Below are positions 1 to 12,462 of a stretch of 64,000 nt of DNA, in pieces. Numbering within the stretch: the first letter of the stretch is position 1; every line of letters starts with the position of its first letter. The position numbers and the translations under genes were made by a program. Source of the DNA: Strix aluco (Eukaryota; Chordata; Aves; Strigiformes; Strigidae); assembly GCF_031877795.1 (NCBI RefSeq), contig NC_133931.1, positions 19,971,764 to 20,035,763 on the forward strand, read 5' to 3'. Below the pieces are notes generated by a model. That model had not been told where the DNA came from. It saw nothing but the letters and a program-made list of their open reading frames with translations, and did not search any database.

Positions 1-954
1 TACCTTTTATGAAACCTAACATAATCTACATGCAGCATAATTTGCGTAGACCTGTGTGTTCATGCTTCAGAATTTTTACTGTTCCAAATCCCATTTTTAA
101 TCTTGCCCTGTCTTGGAAACCTTCTGGAGCAGAGCTTTTTGTTTCAGGGGGGAAAAAGTCTTTCAAAAGGTCTGACTAATGAGCTGGGTATGGTTTAAAG
201 CTTTTGTTTTGAAATCAGAAGTTCTTAAGATTCATGATGCAAACATGAAGCACCAAAACCCTGTGGTGTTCAACTATTGTAATTTGAAGGATTTTTTGAA
301 GTTTCTGGTTTTTTTCAGCCAGTGTTTCACACTCCCCTGGGTTTCCTTAGCACCTTTGCACTGCAGAATGTATCATAGCACCTCTAGGTCAGAAAATACA
401 AGATCCTTGTTAGGGTTCTTGGAGTATAGTGACTGATCAGTGAAGTGAATGTTAGAAAGGAAGAGATACTATCTCTGCATGCAATTTGGCATTTAAGGTT
501 TGGGGGAAAATTTAATGACTCTCACCTTATTCCAACATTGTACCTTTTTTGCCTCTCTGCTCTGAAAGTTCTGGAACTTGTCTACATGTGGAAAGTTGTT
601 TTAACTTGCCAACCCTCCCACTTACTGTCCACAATTACATGTTGGCTTGGAAACAGTCACAGGAACTGATTTGTCTGTGAAGATGGCAGGTGTCTTTCTT
701 TAGAAGTGATTTTCAAGGCAGGCTTTTCTCTCTACTCTCCCATGTCTAATCTTGTACTATATCAAACTAGGGAGGGAGCTGCCCATGTTCTGGAAGGCGG
801 GTTTGCAGTTCAGGGGAACTGCAGCAGACTGGAGGAATTGGCTCACAGGAACATCTTGGAAGTTCAGCAAAGCCAAGTGTCAAGTCCTGCATCTGGGATG
901 GAATAACCTCATGTAGCAGTGCAGGCAGGGGTCATGAACTAAATGTAAAGTAAC
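1..954. other. Intergenic, nothing recognised
   Basis: Unique AT-rich DNA. Short open frames have no signal, domain or codon pattern that supports a gene. Confidence 0.6.
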
Positions 955-1620
955 TTTCCAGAAAAGGACCTGGGGATATGCTGGACAGCAGGGTGAACCA
1001 AAAGTTAGCAGGTGCTCTTGTGGAAAGAGACATGCCTGTAGCAGAACCACAGTGTGTCCTGTTTGGGCTGTATGAGCAGAATCAGCAAGTTTATGGAAAT
1101 CGCTATTCCTCCTGTGAGAACACTGCTGGAGTACTGTGACCAACTTTGAGCTTTCTAATACAAGGCAGATATTGATCCTCTGGTGGAAGACAGTGGAGGG
1201 ATACCAAAATGGTGAGGAGGCAAGAGCATGTGACATACAAGGAGAAACTCAGAGCGCTGAGTAATGTTCAGTCTTAAGAAGTCTGAGTCAAGATTTTATT
1301 GCTGTCTTCAGTCCCTTCAGTGGGAAGACTCACAGCAAGACTGGTCTTGAAGGTGCATGGGGACAGGATGAGTGGCAATGGACACAAATTGGAACATGGG
1401 GACATTGCAATTAGATTCAAGGGGGAGTAAAAAAAGATTAATTTTTTACCATGAAGAGGCACTGGAACCTGTCATCTAGAGAGGTTATGGAATCTCCACC
1501 CTTGGAGATGCTCAACTTAATACGTACATGACTGTCCTGATACTTAGACCTGCTTTGAGTAGGGAGTTGGACTTGATGACCTCCAGAAGTCCTTTCCGGT
1601 CTAAATTGTGATTTAATGTG
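955..1620 (+). mobile_element. CR1 LINE, old 3' fragment
   Basis: Degenerate CR1 sequence. It begins with the segment for the end of reverse transcriptase (GGACCTGGGGATATGCTGGACAG). It then passes GAACACTGCTGGAGTACTGTGACCA, here broken by substitutions and small indels, and ends with the 3' UTR hallmarks GGAATCTCCACCCTTGGAG and GGACTTGATGACCTCCAGA. The heavy divergence and lack of a clean terminal repeat point to an old insertion. Confidence 0.75.
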
Positions 1621-4600
1621 TTATATTTATTAATATACATACTGATAACTTATTTTAAAATGTATCTGATAAAACAGAGTAATGGAAGTAGCTTCCAGCA
1701 GATAATTTAATCTAACTTCTCATTGTGCTATAGTCTAATCCTGTAGTGCTCACAGCTGTAAAAACAAAGGGGGGGGAGAAAAGGGGCAAAAATCATATTT
1801 TTGTAATTTAGAAGATAATAGGTGTACAGGGCATTTACCAGGGGAAGTATTTTACTGTTGCATAAAGGACTGTAGAAGAATAGTTAGAACTGGGATAGGT
1901 TTGTAATTAATTATTGTTTATTTAAACTTTTCTTTTTTCCTAGAAAGTATTAGTTGGGTTACTAGCACATTCAGCAGGCACTCTGATTCTGCAAGCAGCT
2001 TCTTTTACATTTTCTCCTGTGTATCCTTGGCCAGTTGTTCTTGCTGTCCTGTAACACTCATTTTGTCCAAATGTAATTATTTCTTATGACAGTATGCTGG
2101 CCTAACAGATGGAATTTGAGAAGTGGTGGAAATAAGCAGGTAAAAGTAGATTGCTGCTGGGCTGTATACACCAATGCAAAAAGCTTGTCTACAGCACAGA
2201 TTCACTTTATGTATAGGATTGGTTCCTATGATGGGGATGAAGAGTCTGAATCAGGACTTAAGTTAGGAAGTTGCCTTTGGAGAGTAGTTTCCTAAGGCTG
2301 AGCATGCTCTTTATGCCAAGTTTCTTATTGTTCCTCAAGTTTTCTCTCAGGAGATTAACTAAATTGTAAACTGTAGATTCGTTCTGTATCATTACAACCC
2401 CAAAACACTCACTTTAGAACAATCCAGATTGTGTAATAGCCATGTTCCCTGTTTGATAACACAATCACAAAAGTACTGTTGTGTAATAATTAAAGAATTT
2501 TTAAATGAGATAAAATTGGAATGTTTTTTGTAAACAGCAGGGAAATGGCCCACATGCAGCTTTCCTTTTGACAGGAAGGATTTACTTAAATAGTCAGACT
2601 TTTAAAATTATCTAATTTCAGGAGCACAGTACTGTGTTGTTAGGGCTTTCCATTCTCTTTTTTTCTGACCTTTCATCTATTAGGTGTACATGCATAGAAA
2701 AGTTATATGCAGATTGCACCACTGCTTAAATTCTTGGTAGTTTCCCTCAGATACTGGATGAAACATCACTTACATGAACAGTTCTGAGGCTTGAGAATTT
2801 TTTCCATGTGTAAACCTTAAAGGCAAACTTCAGTTCAAAATGATTACAGTACCTTCTGTAAACGTATTATACATCAAAATATTTTTTTTGTTATCCCCAC
2901 ACTTGAATTCTTGCACCAGCAAGCTGCTGTACATCTCAAAGGGTCAGTCCCAGTTCCCTGGGAAAAAACAACAAAACCCCAACACTTTTACTACATTCAC
3001 ATGCAGTAAATGATTGTTACTTTTTTGGGTTCTTTTGGTCCTTTCTGGGAAGCTCAAAGGGCGAAGTTTATTCAGCTTGCTGTAGATGTAAAACTAATGC
3101 TTCTGTGGGTTGACTTTTATTTTTTGTAGGGGGGTGTCTTGATTTTGCACTAGCATTTAAATCCTGATGCAGTGATGCTTGAAACCACTGATTTAAGTAC
3201 ACAGTCAGGTGGATTTCAGAACAGGAGTTCAAAATGAGAATCCATGTCACTTTCCAGAAGAGACATTTGTTAGTCAGTTTACTAAAATATAAACCATTTT
3301 TATGATGTAATATTCAGAGCAAACTACATTCACTGGTGATATCTCAGGTACCTGCAAGTATGTTTTAAGTAATGTTTCCAATTTTCTGAAATTCTGATTT
3401 CAGATGAAAGGGTTTTTTAAACAAATTTTTTATTTGTATTACTCCTGTCAGTCACCTGCCATTGTCTCTGCCTAGGAGAAGTTGTGAAAAAGTTCACGTA
3501 TGTTGCTCTTTAACGTAAAAAAAAATAAAGATTTTTTTTTTTGGAGAGATATAAAGATGGTTGGAGAGGAGCACATGTGTTCTCAAGCCTCTCTGCAGTT
3601 AAGGTGATGTTGCTAAAATCATTCTCTTAAATTGCATAGATCTCTCCTGGTTTTGATGAGTGAAAGGGGGCTGCCTCATTCAAAATATTGGTATCCTGTA
3701 GGATGTGAAGGCCCTTGGTTCCAGTTGACTTGAAGTAAAGCTACTGTGTGCTTTCAGTGGCTCAGTAAGAATTTAGTCCCCAGATTTTTTTCTGTATGTG
3801 CCAGCACTGCTAGTCAGAGAGGAAAGCTTTGTTGAACCTGAATCTCAAAGCTGAGCCCCTATCATGAGATGCATATGACGGTACTATGACAGCGCTCTGC
3901 CCTGCGAATGCTTGCCGAATGGCTTTTCCACGTGGCTAAACTTGTGCTCAGCAGAGCTTGTTGCCATAGGTATTGATAACAGTCTTCCTCGCACAGTGAA
4001 TCTAGGAGGTCTTCACAAAATAACTGAGTGATGGAGTTACACAGAGAGGGGAGAGCAAAAGGCGGAAGGCAAAGCATGTTCTCAGCCAAAGGATGGAGCT
4101 GGCCAAAGCATGAGTTTGCAATAGGTTGGCAGTAGATGAAACTTAAAGCATGACAATTGCAAATTCTGTCATAACTTTCTACTGGCAAAGCTTTAGCAAT
4201 CTCATTAGTAGCAATATTTTATAAACATCCAAGAATAGTTGTTTTCCTCTTTAAATTACATGAAGATCCACTTTGTGCCTCTTGTTTTGGCTTTGCTTTT
4301 ACAAAAATATTTGTAGTAACGGCAAAAAGAAGCCCTTGGAAAGGGGAGAGGAGGGCTGTTTTAAGACTTCCCTTTCTTCCCCTTTTTTTGGAAGGGAGGA
4401 AAGGTTGAAGATGGGGGAATCTTGTACCTCCCCTGCTGCAAGGACTGTCTTTGAATGAAGTTGATTTATTTTTTTTCAGTAAATTTATTGAGCAGTTACA
4501 ATGTTATATTGTCAAGTTTTTCTTTTGTAGAAAATAAAGATTGGAGTTTTCTCTTTAAACAAGTGTAATGTGTAAAGCTATGATTCTTGGGGGTTTAAAA

Positions 4601-7600
4601 TGTTTTGTTTCTAATCTTATTTAGGGAAGATATGTTGCCATGTTTGTAATAAAATTTTTAATAGTTTCAATAAATGTCTTTTCAATTCCTATCATAGAAA
4701 TGCCATCAGAGATTAAACCTGCAAAAGCTATTCAAGGGTTTTTAATTACAAGAGGAAGGTAGTGCTAAGGGGAATGGGCTCCTTTTACAGCATATACAAG
4801 TGAAAGAATGGTGTGAGGAACTCCTCTGCAATCGCTGATAATTAATTATGTAACCTTTAATATCCAAGAGGAAAGCAAAATCCAAGGCCTGTGAGCTGTA
4901 CATTAAAATAAGGGTTTAAACAAAATCCCACTAGCAGCTTGGAAAGGCAGACACATTTTCCTTCACTCTAAATCATCACTAAGTTTTATGGCCTAAGGCT
5001 GTGCTGTGCCAACAAAAAGCACTGACTGCTGGAACTGTTCTCAGAACCAGGAATCAGTGACTGCAGGTCAGTGGAAAGCACAGAGAGCACAGCACTGCTG
5101 AAAAGTGGGCTACACTTTCCTTGATCCTTTTGTATCTGTCAGCAGAGGACTTCATGTATATACTCTCTTTGTAAATAAGCAAGATGGCACCGAATAGACA
5201 CCTACCTCCTCATAGCACAATAATGCAGGAAAGACTTCTGAGGCCACTGGCTAACAGCATAGTGTGGTGGTTAGTACCAAGAATAAACTGCCAATAAACT
5301 ACACAGGAGATGCATGTGAGCTCCCTGCAGCTGGATTCATTAATTCAGTATCCTTAGAAACGACGAAAACTAGCAGCAGGAGCAGAGTTGTGAAATTAAT
5401 TTATTTCCATGACTGAGCAGGTAGCTGATGGGCTGTAAAGTAACTTTCTTCTTTACTTGTATAATGCAGTCCTGATTAAATATAAAGATGTGAAAATGCA
5501 AAACTGCAAGCCTCCTAATGAATAGTTTCATTTTGTATGAGAATGAGCAATGCTTTGGAAAGAGCAAAACTGTCACTGAATTGTAGCTATCCAAAGATAC
5601 TCACATGAAGTTGTTCAGGTAGCAGATGGCTATGGTGTCTTAGCAGCCTGGTCTAGGGAGTAAGCTACATCTCAGCATCTTCCTTGACTCCACTCCACAC
5701 ACATCTTTATGAGTACTGTATTTGTGTCTTGCTCAGTGGATCCTCAGTGATAGGGCACTTTGAATTCAGGCCATGTACAATCCCTATTTCCCCCTGTAAA
5801 AGAGTAGGCTGCGTGGTAGCAGAGTAGCTACTAGGCACAGCACACCTCACCCATCCACACTGCACTGGTGGTATGGACTAAACTTCTCCATCCACTGTGT
5901 CACAAGATACCTGCTATGTGAGGGTTTGCAGTCATACAATCATTATGGCCCCTGGACAAATTTGAACTCTAGTATCAGGTAAAATCATAATGCAGTATAA
6001 ACACATTCCATAGCTTAAGGAGTTTGAAAATGTCTATGAATTAGACATTAGTGATCGTGATGTTGGAGCATGTCTTCCTGGGGCTAACCAACTCTGAATA
6101 TACTCATTTGGCCATGAAGAGAAATTTTAATGCAAACAATATAAAAGTTTAAGCTTGTTTCAGTAGGTTGAGCTTCTTGTTGCAGTGAACATCCAGTGTA
6201 CAGAGAAGAATTTGTCATGAAAAAAAATTGCATGCTTGTGAGAGCTTGCATACACTGCAAAAGAAGTGTGGAAAGGTGCTGGCTGTGCTGCTCAGCTATG
6301 GCTGGCTTGCCTGAAATGACCACGGGCTGGAAGCTGCACTACGTGAGTTTGGGAACATGCAGGTTATATTCCTTTAATAATGACCCTGAGCGGGGTATGT
6401 GGAAGCAACTATTTAGGACAACTCTCTTTTTATACCCATGTTGGGAACATTTAATTGTCCCTCAGCGATCAGAGGTTATGATATTTAAGGAAAAATTATG
6501 CTGTGACGAAAAGCCACTTAGTGAATGTGTAGATGTATTGACCTTATGATTGGACAATGAGGCTGGTTGTGGGAGGATTAAGATTCTACACATGGTTTGG
6601 ACACAGATTCCTTGTTTAATCTCACAAAAAAGACACATGTAATCTTTGTGTCAGCACTAGGAATTAAAAGTTAAAATATCTTTTTGGAGTATCATGATGT
6701 TAATTCAATTATTTCAGTATGTTTTCCTATCCTTGTAGGGTCCACAGAAATGCAATGTGTTATTTGATAATAATTGGGATGATACTGAATTTGGGTTTTT
6801 TTCCCCTATTTCTAGTGCTTTAAGGAGCATTTTTCCTCACATGGTGCCAGAGTGATCTATTTTTGAAGAGGCAAAAAGGGGATGACATTTAGACAGTAAA
6901 AGTTTATCCTACATAAAACTGCAGTTCATCTTTCTCACTTGTATGAACCTTGTGTTGTATGATTTCTTTGATGTGAAAACCTTTTTCCTAATGATTTTTG
7001 GAAAAGAACAAAGAGCTTTTGTTTGTAATAGAGGAAATTCTGAGTTTTGAGCAGTATATGAAATAGAAAGCAACCTGTTTATTTCTTTCCTGCAGGTTTA
7101 TTTTTGACCTAACTAGGACTATTTGTTTAGTGCTGTGCCTTTCTTACTGTGTATGTAGGAAAAGGCTTATTTCAACTTTTTTTCATCTCCATTCCTCTCT
7201 TCATACCACCTTATAAATCTTCCTGAAGGATCTGAATCTCACTCAGGGCAGACAGCTTCCAAAGCTTTGAAAACATTTATTGGAAATTATTAGTACGAAA
7301 AGTATATTCCAATATGTTGTATGATTTGAATATAAAGCAAGTGTTACCAAGGTTGGGAAATGTCAGAGAATTTCTGTGGGGCTCCAGGAGGTTCAAATTA
7401 AGTTAGAAGAAACAAGGACAGTCATCTATTTTGGCTTTCAACATGGTTAGATATTTGTTTCTTGTACAAATTCAATCAGTGTTTTCAAAGATTATACAGT
7501 TTCAGCTAAAATTATTTGCATAGTTTAAAGGTACTGATAATTTGTAGTGTCCCTGCCCCACCAAGTAAACAGAATTTGTGAGAGGTCAAACAGTTGTGAT

Positions 7601-8378
7601 TATTGAGTTGTTACTGGTGTGACCAACTATAGATTGAGGAACCTAATTTAGGCAGCCACATCATTTCAGACCTTGGCTGCATTTTGTGAAGTGCCATAGG
7701 AGCCTTTTGGATCAAAGGTGCTTTTTTTTAATAGTACAGTGAAAGAATACCCCTGATGTGACATGAGCTTTCCATTTTGACTTCACTCAATCCTCATTCC
7801 CCACCCAAAACTATCCGACTGCATCTTGTTATATAATTTATCTGTCAATTCTGTCAAAAAGGAGAGCTTGTGTTACTTGGAGGGCCTTCATGCCAATTCC
7901 AAAATGAAAAGCAATGCATGCTGCCAGTACAGCAATTGCCTGCAGGCTTATTGAATTTCTTTCTTCACTCCTACTCACCACCAAAACCAACTCAGAAAAA
8001 AAAAAAATCCCAAAAAGGCTTGTTAGAAATCAGCAGAACTGAAAGCTGATAAAATACTAAAAATTTTTCTGGGTAAAATAAAAAAGCAAAATTATGTATT
8101 AAACTTTATTAATGGTCTATCATATATATGCTTTACTCATGTATAGAGCCAGACTCAGTGGGACTGTTGAACTTGGAGGCAGAGGGAGCCACAAAGAGGT
8201 ATGCGTTGTATTAGTATAAGCCCACATATTCCAGTACCCCACCATGTTCTCTTTATCTTCACTTGCTCTACAGGTTCTGAGTTGGTCCCCTGGAGAAAGC
8301 CAACACAGGCCTCCTCTCTTTCACCCCCTCTATGTGTTAATTCTACACTTGTGAGAAAAGTAAATAGTATATGAAATG

Positions 8379-8390
8379 ATATCGATATCT
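8379..8390. repeat. 12-bp palindrome
   Basis: GATATCGATATC is a perfect palindrome in AT-rich intergenic DNA. At this length, and with simple composition, chance is a fair explanation. Confidence 0.85.
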
Positions 8391-9088
8391 ATCAGCTGGT
8401 AGGATCCATCTATTTAACTAACAGGACCCATCGATTTATGCAGGATGCATGAACTCAAAATTGCTGGTTTCAGAGCAGTGGGGAATCTGAGATGCAGTAT
8501 TTGCTCCCTGCGGGTTTTTTGCAGTTGTGTCATTCTCGAGCAGAGGAATTGCTATGGACTCATATGAGGAAGTAAAGATAAAGGATGTGAAAGGAAGGCA
8601 TGGGGGAAGAGTGTTTGAAAGGGATGTCCAAAGAAACAGGATGTAGCAAGTGAAGGAGAAGCCTGGGGAAAGTACGAAGACAGTGTGAAACAAGCATGTT
8701 ACGGAAGAGAGAGAAAAGAAGCTGTCAGATAAGAAGAATGAAAAAGTACTAGGCAAAGTTAGGAGGAAATTAAAACAGGTATGGACAAAATAAAAATTCT
8801 TGATAGCCATGAATATGGGGGAAAAGTGTTAAATTTGCATCAATGTATGGTGCTCATCAGCCAATGGCATTGGTTGAAATGTAATTTCTAAATATTGTTG
8901 GCTGTAGTTAGTGGGGATGTAAGAACTGGACAAAGCATGATGGGAAAAGAAGAAGGATAAAATAAGCTCTGGTGTTTATCTCTTAATTGTAATTGTATCT
9001 GTTTTCTGTGTGTTGGCTCATTAGGACTCCTGCCTGTCTGCCAAGAGAGAAACCATTTTGGTTTTGCATAGTTTCAGCCATATGGGGG

Positions 9089-9147
9089 AAAAGAGATACA
9101 GTGTCCTCTGTGAGGACACTCTTTTAAAAGAGATACAGTGTCCTCTG
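9089..9147. repeat. 22-bp direct repeat with an internal hairpin
   Basis: AAAAGAGATACAGTG plus TCCTCTG (22 bp) occurs at 9089-9110 and again at 9126-9147. Between and overlapping them, AGTGTCCTC-TGT-GAGGACACT (9100-9120) is a perfect 9-bp inverted repeat with a 3-base loop. Confidence 0.9.
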
Positions 9148-11223
9148 GGCACACCGTGCTGTTTGCATGGAAATATTACAGTTGAGGAGTTAAATGGCAG
9201 AAACAGAAATGGAATAATAAGCTTGAAGAAAGTAGTCTGGTTGGCAGCTTATTGGAGGTTTTGGTTAGTAGTTATAATAATCCAAAGGCTTTTAGTACCA
9301 CAAGCATCTTTCTTTTCTTTTTGGTTTATTTGTGATGAGAGAAGAATGACAGAAAAGATCCAGTTTTAAATTTCCAACACACTTATATATTTTTCCTCTT
9401 GTGTTTGGAATGGTGATTTATTAAGTGACACTGAAGCAGGCTTGCCACTGGGGGAACGGCACACTGCAGTTCTCACTATCCATCAGACAAAGGCTCCAAG
9501 CTATAATTTGCATAGGAGCTCATATACAAAATGCCACAAATAAATAACACAATGTGGGGATGGCCCAGAGCAAGAAGTTGCCACAGTCCAAACCTCCCAG
9601 AGCTATAGAGGAGAAGTCTGTCTGAAGGATCCTTCGTCTAAACAAAGGAGAGAATACTTCTCATACTGGAGCAGCCTGCCAGGAACCATAAGAATCAGTT
9701 TATTATTGATAGATTGATCTAAAATGAGGATAAAAAATTACAGAACATAGTTGTTCCACGTACTATAGGTGACTTGTGTGTCTTGATGCTCTCAATTGGC
9801 CTGGAATATGGAACTAGAAATGTAGCTGTTGTGTTAGTCAGGAGCTTCTAACCCCAGACCTGCTTTTGGGATCCTTCCACAAGCCCCCTTCCAGGTGCAT
9901 CTGTCAAACAGGCAGATGGAGAGGTACAAAGTTCACTTAAGAATTAAGGCCTTAAGCCTATCCTTTACACTCACCTGATCTGCCTGTAAAAATTTTAGTA
10001 AATAGCTGTGTGTAAACAAGGCTTGGACAATCTAAAGCACTGGCAGATCTAAGGATATACTCCACAAAACAGAGGTGTGACCATTGCATACGAGGGTGTA
10101 CCCACGCCAGCCTGAAGTTACCTGATAAAGGTACTAGTAGCAATGAGGATGCTACATTGCAGGACTCGGTGCAAATGAAAAATCTCAGAGGTCTTGGTGT
10201 CCTCAGCAAGTGTGCACAACGCACAGTGAAGCCCAAACCACTCGTGGTCCTCTACTCCCTGCCTGCTGCCTTACACTTACAGTTTCACTTGCAGCACAGA
10301 TTTAGTCTGTGTGTTAAAAATCCCCCAAACTATGGAGGTTTCGTTTACTCAAGATCCTCTATGACTTAAAGTATGGTGTTTTCTTCATTTTTAATTTTTG
10401 TTTTCAATCATAATGCTATTGATAAAGACACCAGAAGAAAGACATGTCTTAGTTAACACACTAGGTCATGTTAGTTTAACAGGCAGAAATGTGTAAGAAC
10501 AGTCAGTATTCAACCACGTTTCTTCAGCCAGGCAGCAGGGTCACAGTGATCTCTTTGATAACTATTACACCATTTGTCACCAGTAGTGTCCCTGTGTGAC
10601 CCCACAGGATGAATTAGTGATAGAAAATCCTCCTTTCACTTTCAGGTGCCTGCCTCTAAAGTTTAAACCTGCAATGCCTTCCACAACTGCAGTCTAACCC
10701 TTGAGACTTATGAATTCCCCACATGGCTCAATTCCCAATGCCGTGCATGCCAGCTGAGCTTTGCAAGGGCTGACAGTATGTTCCTTCACCTGAAGTCTGT
10801 CCTGCATGGTGGGCACTCTCTGAACTTACTTGTGGAACCAGGCCTAGAAGGAAAACAGACAAAAAAGACAGAGGGATATGTCTGCTCTATAGCCTGAGCA
10901 CATGCCTGAACCCCTCAGTGACAGGCTTACATCCCTCTTTTTCCTGATTTAGAACAAGGATTTGAACCTCAACATCTCACCTCTCAAGAAAGCACCAGGG
11001 TGGCATTTTCTGTTTCTGTTTTTAAGCTTCCTAAATGATTTTTGGAGCAGGTCTGTCCCAGCAAGTTTGAGAATATTTCCCTTATAATCAATGTTTAAGT
11101 GCTTTATTCAAAGCAAACCAGATATCTCTAAGAAAAGGAAACAAACTATTAATTGAGAAGCCAGTAACCCAAACACAAATACTTTTTATACCTTGTATAC
11201 AAACCAGTGCAGTTTATGGAAAG

Positions 11224-11242
11224 GTTTTGGTTTAACCAAAAC
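11224..11242. repeat. Perfect inverted repeat, 9-bp arms
   Basis: GTTTTGGTT-T-AACCAAAAC is a perfect inverted repeat with a single central base. It is the first of three inverted repeats packed into about 136 bp. Confidence 0.95.
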
Positions 11243-11303
11243 TCCCCAGCAGTGTAAACAGAGCAACAAAATGGATTTATTTTGACTGAGGTATCAGCTA
11301 GTG

Positions 11304-11324
11304 ATATCTGAGACACGAGATATC
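11304..11324. repeat. Inverted repeat, 7-bp arms
   Basis: GATATCT at 11303-11309 (allowing one base of placement) and AGATATC at 11318-11324 form an inverted repeat across an 8-base spacer, between two longer palindromes. Confidence 0.8.
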
Positions 11325-11341
11325 TGCCACAGGAATCATTC

Positions 11342-11359
11342 TTAGCATAGCTATGCTAA
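11342..11359. repeat. Perfect 18-bp palindrome
   Basis: TTAGCATAGCTATGCTAA equals its own reverse complement. With the next base it contains ATGCTAAT, a POU/octamer-like motif, and GTTAAC follows within a few bases. Confidence 0.95.
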
Positions 11360-11991
11360 TTGTTAACTTCAGGTGGTTGACTCAAAGGGTGGCTTTCTTC
11401 TACTATTTGTTTGAACAATTTACACAGTGTTGCAGGATTTTTCTTATATGTCCACAGTCTCATGCTGGACATGTATGACATACATAGTTTGGGTTTTTTA
11501 ATATATTTGATTTCTTTAACTAAAAATGTTAAATTTTTTTCATTAGCTGCTGTGGCATGTTTTATCTGTTAAGGTAGTACTTGCTTTTATGAAAACTCTC
11601 TGCTTCCAGAGTACCTTGCTGGAAGATTGAAAAAGCAAATCATAAAATTTAATAAACTTCTCAGTCAATATTGTATGTATTTCAGTGCCAAATGCAAAAA
11701 CAGTTGCAGACAATTTGGGATTTAATTAAACACGCTTCAGTTACCTCAGCTAAATTTCTGACCCAGTATAAACAGACTCTACCAGGTTAGATGTTAAAAT
11801 AGTATTTGTCATGTAATTTTGATAAGGCCTCTGTTCTGCTGGATCTGGGATTGTATGTTCATGACAGTTTATCAGCCTGATTAGATTGTCCACAACCAGG
11901 CCCAGATCTTTTGTCCTTGGGCTTCATGAGCACTCTCAGGTCTCTGTCCATTTCGCTTGACTTACCCGTGCCAGCTCAGAACCACCGCTCA

Positions 11992-12462
11992 TTTTCCCAG
12001 TTCAAGAGAGACATGGATTTACTGGAGAGAGTCCAGCGAAGGGCCACGAAGATGATTCAGGGACGGGAGCACCTCACATATGAGTAGAGGCTGAGAGAGC
12101 TGGGACTGGAGAAGAGAGGGCCTGGGGGTGATCTTATCCATGTGTATAAATAAATACCTGATGGGAGGGACTGAAGAAGAGGGAGCCAGACTTCTCAGTG
12201 GTGCCCAGTGACAGGGTAAGAAGCAATGGTCACGTTAAAAAACATTAAATTCAGTCTGAACACGAAAAACCATTTTTTTACTCTGAGGACGGTAAAACAC
12301 TGGCAGAGGTTGCCCAGAAAGTTTCTGGACTCTCCCTCCTTGGAGGTATCCAAAAGCCATCTGGGCAACCAGCTCTAGGTGTCCCTATTTGAGCAAGGGG
12401 ATTGAAGCAGATGACCTCGAGAGGTTCCCTTCCAACCTCAGCCATACTGTTATTCTGTCATA
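11992..12462 (+). mobile_element. CR1 LINE, 3' fragment
   Basis: The insertion starts near GTTCAAGAGAGACATGG and runs through GAGAGAGTCCAGCGAAGGGCC. The 3' UTR follows, with CTCCTTGGAGGTATCCAAAAG and GATGACCTCGAGAGGTTCCC, and it ends near ATTCTGTCA. This is the usual 5'-truncated avian CR1 structure. Stops interrupt the RT C-terminal frame. Confidence 0.88.

Larger units (their letters stand above)
1621..11991. other. Intergenic, mostly unique sequence
   Basis: Ten kilobases without a supported exon. The only structures I can point to are a hairpin repeat near 9.1 kb and palindromes at 8.38 and 11.2-11.36 kb. The segment from 11.2 to about 11.9 kb is CpG-poor, free of known repeats and rich in transcription-factor-like cores. 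Confidence 0.55.

Noticed and set aside
10546..10607. Inverted GGGTCACA / TGTGACCC pair
   Set aside because: 8-bp arms about 45 bp apart are expected by chance at this scale.
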